Below are positions 17,715 through 30,100 of a stretch of 64,000 nt of DNA, piece by piece; positions within the stretch are counted from its first letter, which is position 1, and each line of letters begins with the position of its first letter. The DNA is from Pterobdella sp. o SKG-2022. Lineage: Eukaryota > Annelida > Clitellata > Hirudinida > Piscicolidae. The notes beneath the pieces are model-generated. The model did no database searches. It saw only the letters and a program-made list of their open reading frames with translations, and was not told the DNA's origin. The stretch spans positions 2,538,025 through 2,602,024 of the forward strand of contig OZ038324.1 of NCBI GenBank assembly GCA_964035795.1, written 5' to 3'. The translations under genes were made by a program, and so were the position numbers.

Positions 17715-18942
17715 ATGGCAAATGAAGAAGTTGTAAAAGAACTTGTTCATTTTCTTTCAAAAAATTCTCCATCTTTACAAGTTAGAATATCATCCAGCGA
17801 GTGTTTGTTGGGCTTGACAGGCTCGGAAGATGGAAGAAACCTTATCAAATCAATGAGAAATTCGTTCATAAACATAATTATAGATTTATTATCTGACCCT
17901 TGCAAAGATTTGAATATAAATGCCATAAAGTGTATTGTAAACCTTACATCAGAAGAAAGTTTTCTTGACATGTTGATGGAAGATTCTTTAATATCAAAAC
18001 TATTTGATATAATTTTAAACCATAAGTGCAATGATCAACACTTAATTGAGCTTTCTGAGAATGCAGTTCTTGCTCTCTCCAACAAAGCCCATTGGCAGAT
18101 TGGAGCACAGAATATTCTGAGATTTTTACAAAAACCTGGAAATTCTTTACTTTTTTATAAAGTGACAGAAAAATTTTTTCAAGACATTGACCATCTTCAT
18201 CATTTAGCCAGTCTTTTCTCAAATCTCTCTCAAATCAAGGATGCTAGATTAATGTTTTTAGACCAAGAAAAACTCATTTTTCAAAGAATTTTATCATTTA
18301 TTTCATTTGAAAAATCAAACATTAGAAAAAAAGGAGTTGTTGCCACAGTGAAGAATTGCTCTTTTGAAGTTGGTGAGAGAATTTGAAATGATTTAATAAT
18401 TTCTCTAATGAACCAATCTCTTAAAATTGAAATCAGACAGTCACAAATGGTTGTTGAGCGACAAAGTAGACTCTCTGCCACGTCTGTTGCTCCCATTGGC
18501 AGGAAATGAGGAATTTGATGATGAAGACAATGATAAGCTTCCTTTTGACCTCCAATACTTGGGTGAAAATAAAGAGAGAGAAGCAGACCCTGTTATCAGG
18601 AAAATGCTTGTTGAAGCAATTTTTCAGGTTGTTTTCTAGTCTTATCTCAGTTTTATAGGATTTTAAAAATATCCAACTATTAAATGTTTTCATTTGGTTT
18701 ATAATACATTTTGAAAAAACTGACAGATGTGTGCAACAGAGCAATGCAGGAAGTACATCAAAGACCACAACACATACGTCATCATGAGAGAATTGCACAC
18801 CTGGGAACAAAATGAGGACTGCAAGGAAGCTGTTGAAAACCTAGTTGCACTTTTAATTGCAGATGAACCAGAAGAAGGAATGAGGGACTTAAACAAAATT
18901 GAAATTCCACAAAGCATGCAAGACCAGTTGAACAAAACTTAA
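17715..18942 (+). CDS. HGH1: HGH1 homolog (eEF2 folding chaperone, armadillo-like), 3 exons
   Basis: HGH1 (FAM203) is a cytosolic armadillo-repeat protein that, in yeast, helps fold elongation factor eEF2 with TRiC and Hsp90. Exons are 17715-18372, 18437-18627 and 18727-18942, together 1065 nt and 354 aa, the usual length. The N-terminal half is helical-repeat sequence (LLGLTGSEDGRNLI, INAIKCIVNLTS). The C-terminal signature is strong: DKVDSLPRLLLPLAGNEEFD, LPFDLQYLGENKEREADP, MLVEAIFQMCATEQCRKY, and the end HTWEQNEDCKEAVENLVALL. The start was placed at 17715 (MANEEVV); an in-frame ATG 33 bases upstream (17682) is possible. It is divergent from RIBC2. Confidence 0.92.
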
Positions 18943-19240
18943 CATCAATATCCTCATTGAGTTCTGTATATTTGCTTTGATAAGATTTCTTAATTAAAAG
19001 CTCCAAATGTTTTCTTTGCTCTTAAGTCTTTTAATTAAATCAAGGCTATATAAGCAATACATAGTGGCATAAAACCTTTTCTATTATGTCAGATAGAAAG
19101 TACCAAGTAGTCATCATTCCATGTCAATTCACTATAAAGAACTACATCATCATATTTATCGGTTATTTAAAAGCATTTATACAGCATCATGAATGGTGCT
19201 TAAATACAGAGCCTAATTAAATGACATAATTACCTTACAG

Positions 19241-19398
19241 GGTGTACCATTATTCTGGCTGTGTTTTGTACTATAGGCACTGTTTGGTGGCTGAACAAAG
19301 GCAAAGAAGAGAGGAGAGCAAAAGAGGAAAAAATGAAAAGAAGGAGAATGGGTGTGGCATTTAAGGGGATAAAAGATGGTAGAAAACAGTCAAATTGA
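19241..19398 (+). CDS. Exon of an unrecognised small single-pass membrane protein
   Basis: After a good acceptor (CCTTACAG, ending 19240) the frame reads TIILAVFCTIGTVWWL, a membrane segment, then a strongly basic tail KGKEERRAKEEKMKRRRMG ending at TGA 19396-19398. An AATAAA follows near 19424, so this looks like a true 3' end. The 5' end is uncertain. One phase-compatible model uses ATG 19189-19191 with a donor at 19196 and an intron of only about 45 bases, giving 54 aa. Another starts further upstream, near a TATATAAG at 19047. The single helix followed by positive charges suggests an organelle or ER microprotein. I do not recognise the family. Confidence 0.4.
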
Positions 19399-19569
19399 AC
19401 AGTTTTGAAATTTTTAAGGTTTCAATAAAACAAAACTTTGTTTTAAAGTTTATTAAAACTCCAAATAATGGAAATTCTTTCACAGCTTCACTATGTTATT
19501 ATCTGTGAAAACAGAATTGCGAATTAGAAAAAAATCCCAAAACATTATAAAAAACAGTAAATACAAACC

Positions 19570-20724
<1,155 letters not shown>

Positions 20725-20977
20725 GATTGCAAAAAGGAAGTTGTTGTATCTTTGTTATAGATATACACAAACAAAGTTTTCTAGCGCATAATAATATAAA
20801 CAGTATAAATTATCAAAAACTGTAATGAATTTTGAACAATTTTTTAATATAATTGAATTTTCATGTTGAATAAAATGGTGGTATATCATTGAAATTTTTA
20901 ACTTATCAATTAGGTTTGAAATTTTGAATTATAACGTGTCCAATAATTTATCGACGTTTTTCTATAATTTTTTCAGT

Positions 20978-21294
20978 GAACTTGAATGCTTTGATGTCTT
21001 TGAAGTTTATTCTGGCACATGAGTCAAACAGGGATGACGAGAAGGCTGAGACGACCGGGATGGAAAAGTTGAATGCAAAAGTTGGCAACGATGGAGTCAT
21101 GAAAAAATCATGGGTAAAACAAACAGAAAAAATCCAATTTTTAGCTAAACTGGAAAGCGAAAAATACATTAAAGGTAATGAAAAAAAATCATAGACAAAC
21201 AAACTCGGTCAAGTACTAGAACTTCTATCAAGTAGGAATAAACAAGAGATGAAAAAACAGTGTGAAGGAATTCTAGATATTTTCAGTGAAACAA
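20978..21294 (+). CDS. Unassigned exon-like ORFs (possible small gene)
   Basis: After TTTTTTCAG at 20970-20977 an open frame runs through MSLKFILAHESNRDDEK, KVGNDGVMKKSWVKQTEK and LAKLESEKYIK to a GT at about 21176. A second open stretch starts after CATAG (21196) and reads KLGQVLELLSSRNKQEMKKQ, then CEGILDIFSETN and a stop at 21299. The two join in frame only if the 20 bases from 21177 to 21196 are removed. That is shorter than any normal animal intron, so either the model is wrong or the locus is a decayed gene. No family is recognised. It is head to head with RPS3. Confidence 0.25.
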
Positions 21295-21549
21295 ACTAAT
21301 TGACCAACAACAAGACCAAGAATTTAATAATTTAAAATCAATCAAACTAGCATCAAACATACCAAACTCGCCAGCTTCCTTTAGAAAACTTCAATTACTC
21401 AAATTTCAAACTGCAATCAAGGATATTGGTTAATAACTTCACTTCACTTACAAAAAAAACATGAAAAGGGAATAAAATGTATGATAGTTGGACAGAAACA
21501 GTCTTTATTTAAAGACAGTCTGTAAAACTGCAGCGTTTTTATAAACTAG

Positions 21550-21724
21550 TAATTATAGATGTAATTATAAAGCGCTTTTCTTTATAGTTTAAAGCGCTTG
21601 CTACAAATTTAGTGTAGCGAAAACACACTGTGCAACAGGTGCTAATTGTCAGCCCACGCGGGATCGAACCCGGTTATTTTAGATAATTAGTCTAATGCTC
21701 TACCGCTGAGCTATAAGGGGCCGA
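21550..21724 (-). mobile_element. tRNA-derived SINE, complete-looking copy
   Basis: Read on the minus strand: CGGCCCC, TATAGCTCAGCGGTAGAGC (A box), a TTAGA/TCTAA anticodon stem with loop CTAATTA, GGGTTCGATCCCGCG (B box), then the body ACAATTAGCACCTGTTGCAC and CAGTGTGTTTTCGCTAC. It ends with AAAGCGCTTTATAATTAC. Sister copies are at 39257, 56838 and 57296. The tRNA-like head suggests tRNA-Ile; the tail resembles the 3' end of the L2-like LINE at 49266. Confidence 0.85.
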
Positions 21725-22284
21725 AGATGAATAAAAGTAGCTAAGACTCTCATTTAAAAAATAAACCAATGCTTAAAACTTGTTAAATGGAAAATTTTTT
21801 AGTAACACTTCATTTATTTAAGATATACTAAGACCTAAATAAAAATGAAAGTTAGTAAAACTTTTGAATTTATATACATCAAAATCAGCCCACACAGCTC
21901 ATTTTGTATTTCATTGGACCAAATATAAAGAAGTATCGGTTTCGAACCTTTTTCGGGTCGACACCTTGAAGTTTATTTGAAATTATCAAACTATACAAAT
22001 ATTTTTCTGCATTTTAAATTATATATTCAACGTTACATAAATTCTTTTTTATCTTTTTCTGACCTCATCTAATTTTTTGATTGAAATATTTGAAATAACC
22101 AACAGTATGTACAAATGCAAATAGAACTTCTTAAAAGTGCTTTAACTAATAAAAAAATGAATCCATTTTTAAATTCTTTTTCTAGAATCAATAAAATCAG
22201 CGTCATAATTTGAAAAGAAATGTAATTAATCCACATTTCTGACTACTTTGTTTAAACAGTTTTACTAACAAAAAATTTTCTCAA

Positions 22285-23535
22285 ATGTATCTCAATATCA
22301 GAAAAATAATTATATTCTTTATGCTTTTATTTTTTTTCGTAGTGGTATTCAAAGTAGATGGCATAATACTGGATACAGAGCTGAATTACTCCAAGTTGAC
22401 TGAAATGCATGTGGAAGAATGGTTGCAGGTGAAACAAGAACCTCGTCTCTCCAGCTTTATCTATTTGAACCGCATGTTTGTGGTGAATCAAGCAAACCTG
22501 GGTGGAGCCATGAGGTTGTACATGATGTTCATGAAGGAGGCTCCGGAAATGAAGTTGTCCACGTGTCCAAACCTAAGAAACGTCAGCAAGGTTCATATAG
22601 CTAAAAGTGTCATTAAGGTGTTCATCATTACGTGGGAGAACATAGTGATGAACAAACTCACCTTTCATGGAGGACTTTTCAAGGAAGTTTTTAGGGCAGA
22701 CTTCGGCATGTATCAAGTGGGTGCCTTCAAGCACAAACCCTCCAACGAACCTTCTTTTATCGAATTGGCGGGTTATGATAGTCCTATGTTTGAAATATTC
22801 ATAAAGTGGGAGCGCTACATGAATTTCAATGGTCAGTTTGAATATGATTTTTTCAACAACCATTCGATTGTAAGCTACAATTTCAATCAATACTGGAACG
22901 CTTCATGTTTCTTTGTTGAATGTAGTGGTTGTAAAGTTCTGACCGAACCAACATTGGTTTCAAGTGAGTTTTATGTCAGTCCGTCAGGAGTTGTCAAAGA
23001 GATAGATATGAGCTACAACATGAAAGTGGATTTGAAGGTTGAATCAGTAACTATGAGGGTCGAATTGCCACCTATGTATTTTTCAGAGTTTGAAATGGCG
23101 AGAAAAATTAATAATGGAGACTTTTACATTTTTGTCAAAAGCAGCCTTTTGCGAAATATTGATGATTGTAATATGAGAGTTCATCTTTCAACATGCATCA
23201 AGTTCAACTTGTCTTACAAGATGCGCTTCAACGACTATTGTGTCATCACTTTTCGCAAAGAACCTCTTGGGAAAAGACCATTACCTTGTGATCTGTACAT
23301 ATCTTTAGAGGGAGCAGACAAAATTTTCCACTCCGTACAGCCCTACCCTTTTGACTACAAAATGTATTACACCAATACTGACAGTTTTGTAGAAAAAGCC
23401 ATTTTGAAAAAATTGAACAACATGACTGGACAAACAGCTCGTGCAAATGGAAATTTTTCTTCAATAAAAAAAAGTAATAGCATTAAAAAAAACGTAATCT
23501 TTTCCTTGTTTTTATTACTTTCATTTTATTTTTGA
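22285..23535 (+). CDS. Intronless secreted or surface protein, 416 aa, family unknown
   Basis: A single open frame of 416 residues. The N-terminus is a strong signal peptide (IIIFFMLLFFFVVVF then KVDG). The mature part has eight cysteines (STCPNL, SCFFVECSGCK, DDCNMRVHLSTC, DYCVIT, LPCDL), which would allow four disulfides, and several N-glycosylation sequons (NYS, NVS, NHS, NAS, NLS, NMT, NFS). The last 14 residues (NVIFSLFLLLSFYF) are hydrophobic and follow a polar, Gly/Ser/Asn-rich stretch, as in GPI-anchor signals. An AATAAA occurs about 100 bases past the stop. All other host genes here have introns, so this may be a retrocopy or a fast-evolving lineage gene. Neither fold nor function is recognised. 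Confidence 0.65.
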   Translation: MYLNIRKIIIFFMLLFFFVVVFKVDGIILDTELNYSKLTEMHVEEWLQVKQEPRLSSFIYLNRMFVVNQANLGGAMRLYMMFMKEAPEMKLSTCPNLRNVSKVHIAKSVIKVFIITWENIVMNKLTFHGGLFKEVFRADFGMYQVGAFKHKPSNEPSFIELAGYDSPMFEIFIKWERYMNFNGQFEYDFFNNHSIVSYNFNQYWNASCFFVECSGCKVLTEPTLVSSEFYVSPSGVVKEIDMSYNMKVDLKVESVTMRVELPPMYFSEFEMARKINNGDFYIFVKSSLLRNIDDCNMRVHLSTCIKFNLSYKMRFNDYCVITFRKEPLGKRPLPCDLYISLEGADKIFHSVQPYPFDYKMYYTNTDSFVEKAILKKLNNMTGQTARANGNFSSIKKSNSIKKNVIFSLFLLLSFYF

Positions 23536-24004
23536 TCTGATATTTGAACTGAATGTCGTTTCTAAAAAAACTTATATTTTCAACATTAGTGTTTTAAAAA
23601 ATTGAATTTTAATTTTTTTTCTAAGCTTTTTTAAGAATAAAAAAATTTTCTGAGATGTTTCTGAGTTAATGCAGGAATTATATTGAAAAATGCTTTTCCA
23701 GAAATTTAGACGAAAAATTTATGAAAATGATTGTTAATAATGTTGATTAGAAAAATTTCAAAACTGCACAAACTTTTTGGTACATTTAATTGAAACTAAT
23801 AACGTGGTGGAAAGCTCAAAAAAATAAATAAATAAAAAAAATAAAATAAAACAACGTTGTTTAATGAAAAATTCCAAAATAAAAAAATAATTCAATTTAC
23901 TCATAAGATTTCCGGCTAAAATGAAAATTTGAAGTTAAGAAGGATTTACAAATAAATTTAAACTAATCAGTTCGTAATTCTATGCAACTAAGATCTAAAC
24001 TAAG

Positions 24005-26385
24005 ATGGCGTTTCTAGCTGGTCGTGGATGTAAGATTGTCTGTTCACGGATTTCTAACAATTCATTAGTCCCACAAGTAAATTATTTTTTTTTTGTTTCA
24101 GTTTTTTAGATTTGGGAATTTTTAACTTTTAAAATTGGCATATTCTATTTAAATTTCTGTGACCTTGCTCAGTAAAGAAGTTTTAACAAGATTTAGTTCT
24201 TTACAAAAATACCTTTAATATATCTAAAAATAAAAAATAAAAATTTAATTACCCACTAAAAATTAATTACAGGCTACATTTTCTTTCAAAAGTCTTCCAA
24301 AAACCAAAAAAGCGGTAGTAAACTACACATAAAATTTTAAATAAAACAAAAACTTCAAATTCAAAATTATTGCATATAAACTTTATATTACTAACTAAAA
24401 AAAAACAGAATATATTACAAAAGTGAAACACGTTAAAAATAACTGCAAAAAACTGCATTAAAACAGTTATATGGCGTCTTAGGAGCTGCGGCAGGAGGTG
24501 CTGTGGCAGTAGCTGCAGCTCTCCAGGCATCTGTAGCAGCTTCAGGTGGTGAGTTGCATCTGCCTTCATATCCATGGCAACACAATGCTTTGCTGTCAAC
24601 CTTCGACCATGCCAGTCTTAGGAGAGGATACCAGGTGATGTGCTTTCAAATAAATGTATTTTTAAAAATAATAACTCAAAGATGTTTCAGAGATCTTATG
24701 TGTATTTTTTCATGGATGTTGGTTACACCATGTGATCTTTTGAGTATCAGATATTATTGTATCAAATTTACTGCATTAACATAAAAATTTAACATTTTTT
24801 TTTTCAAAATGAATCTTCACCTCAAATCTAATACAAAATAGATTGTTATGTAAAAAAAAATAAATTTACAGTTGTAAAAACTGCATAAAAAACACTAAAA
24901 TCAGGTATACAAAGAAGTATGTGCAGCTTGTCACAGCATGAATTATGTCTACTACAGAGATCTTGTAGGAGCTGTTTTCACAGAGAAAGAAGCTCTCGCT
25001 CAAGCTGAAGATGTCAGTTTGTGTTGTTTTAATGTATTTTTATAAGGTCATATAAGGTTTTTATAAATACTAGATCCTCAAATATTATGCAAAATATTAC
25101 ATTTGGCAGATTGAGGTTCAAGATGGACCAGATGACAATGGAAACATGTTCATGAGACCCGGTAAACTATCTGACAAATTTCCCAACCCTTACCCCAATG
25201 AGGAGTCTGCCAAAGTGGCCAACAATGGAATCGTACCTCCAGATCTCACTTACATCACTGGAGCCAGGGAAGGAGGAGAGGTGGGTGGAAGATGGTCCAT
25301 TGTGAGATGAGTGGTGATTATGTATTGTAAAGAAAGGTAGTCAAAGGTTGTGTAATATTTTATGGTAAAGTTTAATGAAATATTTATTATGCTTCAGCTT
25401 TATAAGTTTGATAGTTTTGAAAAGATAATTAACAAAACATTCATCCACCAGTATTGACATCAATACTATTATAAGACCAAAATGACCACCAGGATCATGT
25501 GTTCTCCATCCTGACTGGATACTGCGACCCTCCAGCTGGTATGGAAGTGATGGAGGGTCTGCACTACAACCCATACTTCTCTGGAGGATGGATTGGCATG
25601 GCTAGGTCCCTTTACAATGAAGTGGTGGAGTATGATGATGGTTAGTGGGTGGGAGGGGAAGGTTTTTGTGATTTTTGCTGCAACTCTAATATAAGAAAAA
25701 TGTCTATTAATCATTTGGTTTTGAAAGGTTTTTGTGATTTTATGGGTTTTGAGAAATTGGTTTTTGTTGTGTATATCAATTAAATGGTTGGAAAAAACTA
25801 ATATAAGAAACTGTGTCAGTAGTCAGCAAAAAGCTTGTACAAAATTCATCTTTGTTTTCAAAACCTTTATGTTTCTTATGTCTAAATGTATGGCTATAAC
25901 ACACGCTAATTTAAAAGGTCAATCCTTCATAGAAATAATAGTCACACTGAGGCATCTATATACAGGCACCCCAGCCTCAGCCAGTCAAATGGCCAAAGAT
26001 GTGTCCACCTTCCTTCGTTGGTGTGCTGAACCCGAACATGATGAGAGGAAGAGGATGGGTCTCAAGGTGGGGTTATATTCTTTTCAGCTATTTTCAATCT
26101 TAGACACATGATCTTTTTGATTTTTATAAGTTGTTTTTTAGTTTTCATTTAATAAAGATGCTATTCAGAAAGTTGAGCTATTTTTTGCTATTTAGATTGA
26201 TTAAAATTACATTTATTCAATATACGCGTTTTGAAAATATTATTCCTATAATTGTATTAATAAAACACCAATGACAGGTTTTGATTCTGTCTGTGCCGTT
26301 GATTCTTTTGTCGTTCTACTACAAGAAACTCAAGTGGACTCATCTCAAGTCCCGTAAAATCGCTTTCAAACCAAAGAATAAATAG
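24005..26385 (+). CDS. CYC1: Cytochrome c1, heme protein of respiratory complex III, 7 exons
   Basis: Cytochrome c1 passes electrons from the Rieske protein to cytochrome c in the mitochondrial inner membrane. Exons: 24005-24076, 24467-24634, 24905-25012, 25110-25280, 25493-25640, 25966-26066, 26278-26385; 876 nt, 291 aa. Exon 1 ([20 protein letters not shown]) gives a basic mitochondrial presequence. Exon 2 adds an Ala-rich sorting segment, then [20 protein letters not shown]. Heme attachment is CAACH in exon 3, and the axial Met region MARSLYNE lies in exon 5. Exons 6 and 7 carry [20 protein letters not shown], the C-terminal membrane anchor and [12 protein letters not shown]. Confidence 0.96.
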
Positions 26386-26763
26386 ATTATAAGTTTTTTT
26401 ATATTTTCAATTTGGTGGTAAAGTATTATGTAGGTTTCTTGGCTGTAGGGAGATTATTGATTGAATAATTCGTTTGATGAATTTAATCTATCATTATAAG
26501 TAAATTCAATTTTTTATTAATAATTTTTAGGTTTTTTAATCACAATTTCTTTTGTTTTTATGTATAAATTTCTTTATTTTTGCAAAAGATTTCGATGACC
26601 TATAAGTTGGATAATTATATCAAGATTTCTATGATGGTAGGAGTTTTTAAAAATGTTGAAATTTTCGGGTTTAAATAAAACGAATAAAATATTAATTTAA
26701 ATCAAATTTTCAGTAATAATATCAATAAAATGCGAGCGTTAAACTCGTTAAAGTAGATCGAAT
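26386..26763. other. Intergenic stretch, no gene seen
   Basis: AT-rich sequence after the cytochrome c1 stop codon. It includes the presumed 3' UTR. No other gene or repeat is apparent before the fold-back element. Confidence 0.55.
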
Positions 26764-26901
26764 ATTGAAAATTATTTGACCACTAAAGGTAATTTTATTA
26801 AGTGCAAAGCTTTTCGTTAACAAAATAACATTATCAAGTACGTTAAAATTCAAAGACACCTTTGTTTATAAATCACCTTTAGTGTTCAAATAATTTTCAG
26901 T
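26764..26901. repeat. Fold-back repeat with 32-base imperfect arms
   Basis: 26764-26795 (ATTGAAAATTATTTGACCAC...) is repeated as its reverse complement at 26870-26901 with about three mismatches. The centre contains GCAAAGCTTTTCG and CATTATCAAGTAC, the reverse complements of the family motifs seen at 12849. It lies between cytochrome c1 and the Rab11-FIP-like gene. Confidence 0.7.
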
Positions 26902-27121
26902 ATTTACTTTGGCTGAAGAAAATTATTAGGTCGAATATATGTGCGTACATCAATATATGTCACTTGCAGGGTCTCATATATAAACGCTTTCAGATCTGGT
27001 TCTTATTTCGCTCTATTAATATTTTACCTTTTGAACTTCACACAAAAAGTAAACTTAAAAGTAACAACGTGAAGTTGAATTAAAATATTGGAATGAAAAA
27101 ATAAATTTTGGAACTTTTGAA

Positions 27122-30100
27122 ATGCCACCATTTCAAGTTTATCTAATTGGTAAGTTATTTTAAGAGGTTTTAATGTAGAAATCTAAAAATACTCGAGTTA
27201 AACATCGGCTAAATATTTATCATTTAGATTTAATGGATAATCAATATCTCAATTACAGTATATAGTGCCAAGGGCTTAAAATCAAAATCAGGTTGATTTA
27301 TTTGTAAAATTTTATTTCACATCATTCTTTACAATTTTTAAAAACAAGAAAAATCTTTTTTAAAACCTAACTAATTTTGAAAAAATTGAATAATGGGAGA
27401 ACCTTCTTTAATAATTACAATTAATCTTTGAAAACCTCAACAGGTAAACATAAATATTGTGTGCATGCAAAGATCAGGGGCTCTTCATCTTCATCCTCAC
27501 AGAAGACCAGTTTAGTTGAGGATCTCTTTGATGACCCTTCCTTTAACAAACAATTTGTTTTGTGAGTGGTAAACATATGGGTTATTTTTAAAAAAATTAA
27601 CTATGGTTAGGATTTATTAATAGATTCAGTACTTGTTAGACTTATGAATGGATTATTTAATTTATTTATAGATTGATTATCAAGGGATCACTTGATAATG
27701 TAAGCTAGCCTTACGTCATTTAATAAATACTTTGTTTTTGTTGTCCTTGTTTTTAGATTTAGACTATTGTACTTCATTCTTCATTATAGATTGATGGTTT
27801 GATAAATCAATGAATGGTTTAATAAATATATTGAGGGGGAAATTGATAGATTTATTACTAGATTGATTGATTGATTGACAGACAGCAAGTAAAGATAAAA
27901 ATTAAAAGGGAAGATAAATGCTGGATAAAATTTAGATAAAAGAGAAAACTAAATAAAAAATACTGATAAACAGAAATAGAATTTTTTAAAAGCATAAATT
28001 TAGAAATAATTGATTAAAAAAATATTTGCTTAAAAGTAGATAAGAAGGAGTTTAAAAATATTGTTTAACTTCTGGAAATTATCAGTTATAAGGAAGTTTA
28101 TCTACTGTTATGACTTTAAATCTGTAAAATATTTATTTTATTAATAATAATAATAATATTATTATTATTCATTTATTGGAATTTAAGAAATTACAACAAA
28201 ATACATAAATTAAATTTCAGTTGTTCATAAATTATGTCTTATTAATAATATATGGATAATTATTGAAATATCATAATTATTACATCTCACAATTAGTTTA
28301 AAATTTATCAAAAACCATTAACGATGTATAGCATAATAATAATAATAGTAATAGTTAATATAAATATGTAAATAATTTAATACATGTAATAACGTTGATA
28401 CACTCTTGTTTATTTCTGCTCAATGTAATGTGTTTTTAGTCCAAAATTCTATTCATTTTATATATAAACATCACAATATCTATATTTATGTGGTTAAGTA
28501 ATCTATATATATTTTTTGGTAATAGTTATTGACCTCAATACTAGCATGCCTTTTATTAATAATAAATTTTTTTCAGTATTTACTACCAAATTAAAGACAA
28601 TAATACTAAAAATGAGAATATATTTATGGATATATATTATTCAGTGGAGATAGATAGATTTAATGTTGTGAATTATACATGCGCTTTTAATCTGAATTTC
28701 AAATCATTAAGCATCGCAACATTTTTATTTTTCTTTTTTATGTTTATTTTTTTTTTGTTAGATATTATTATATTATTATTATTATCGTTATTATTAACCG
28801 TTCAACTTTGATATTATTTGCCTTATTATTTCTCATCCCCTTATTTCATCAATCCATCTAAGTTCTGTCTCACATCATAAACATCATTAGCATAAAAACA
28901 TAATAAAAATTTTTTTTAAATTCAAAAATTAATTATAAAAATAGCCAATTACATTAACCAATTTACACTGAAATTACGCCACAATTGGAAGCAGTAATTA
29001 AACAATGAGTATCAAAATTAATTAAATCTCTTCAAGTATGCATTAATTACGTGCATTTCAGTTGATTTACACTACCCGATTGTTGGAATTTAACTTTTAT
29101 TCAATAATCACTTCTATTATTTTTTTTTATCAATCTTATTGTTACCATTATTATTGATTTTATTATCCAATTGATATTGTGAATAATGAGTTTTTTTGGT
29201 AACCTAATACGACAACACTAAACAAATGAGTTCATCAGCTTTAGCACGATTTACTCAAGTAGTCTTTATTATCAAACGCTTCACTTTTTATAAAAAAATA
29301 TTTTCATTTACCTATATATATTCATATATATTGCTTTTATCGTTCAACCATTACATGATAGATGAGATTGAACGTTGAACGCTCACGATGGTTTTATTAA
29401 AATTTTTGCATAAGGTAAAATTATCGTTTCCACCTTTAACAGCACAGTGAACGACATAAGGTAAAACTATCGTTTCCACCTTTAACAGCGCAGTGAATGA
29501 CATAGAATCAGAGTTGAAGTTGAAGGTGACAGAGAAAAATAATGTTCTAGGTCAGGTCGTCGTGCCTCTTAAAGATCTGGGTCAGGTCAGGTCTGAAAGT
29601 CCTGAGAAGGTCTGTGGCTGTGTTTAAAATCAACCATTTGAAGTATTTCGTTTTTTATGGGTATTTATATATATTATGCCAATGATATTATGGAAACATA
29701 ATGGAAAATTTGCAACAATGGCCACCACACAGGTGCCTCTGAGGCCACACAGGTCATGTGCCCATCCCAAAGGAGAGTTGTTGTTCGATGCATGGATTGT
29801 TGGAAATGCTCACCTACCTCAACTCACCAACCAAGCCAAGTCTTCAGAGAACCTGTCTCCCGTGTCTTCAAGCATTAAAAAGTTTGGGGGTAAAATGTCA
29901 TCTGCACTCAAGTTGAACCAGAAAGATAGTGACAAAAAAAAGAAGGGTGGAGGATGGTTTAGAGGAGCTATTTCCATGCTTGACTTAACTAATTCAAAGT
30001 CAAACCTCGCCAAAAAAGAACCTCCAACTCACGAGCCATCCTTCTTTAAATCTTCCACTACCAGTCATACGTTTCCTGCTCCAGAAGTCAATGGATTATC

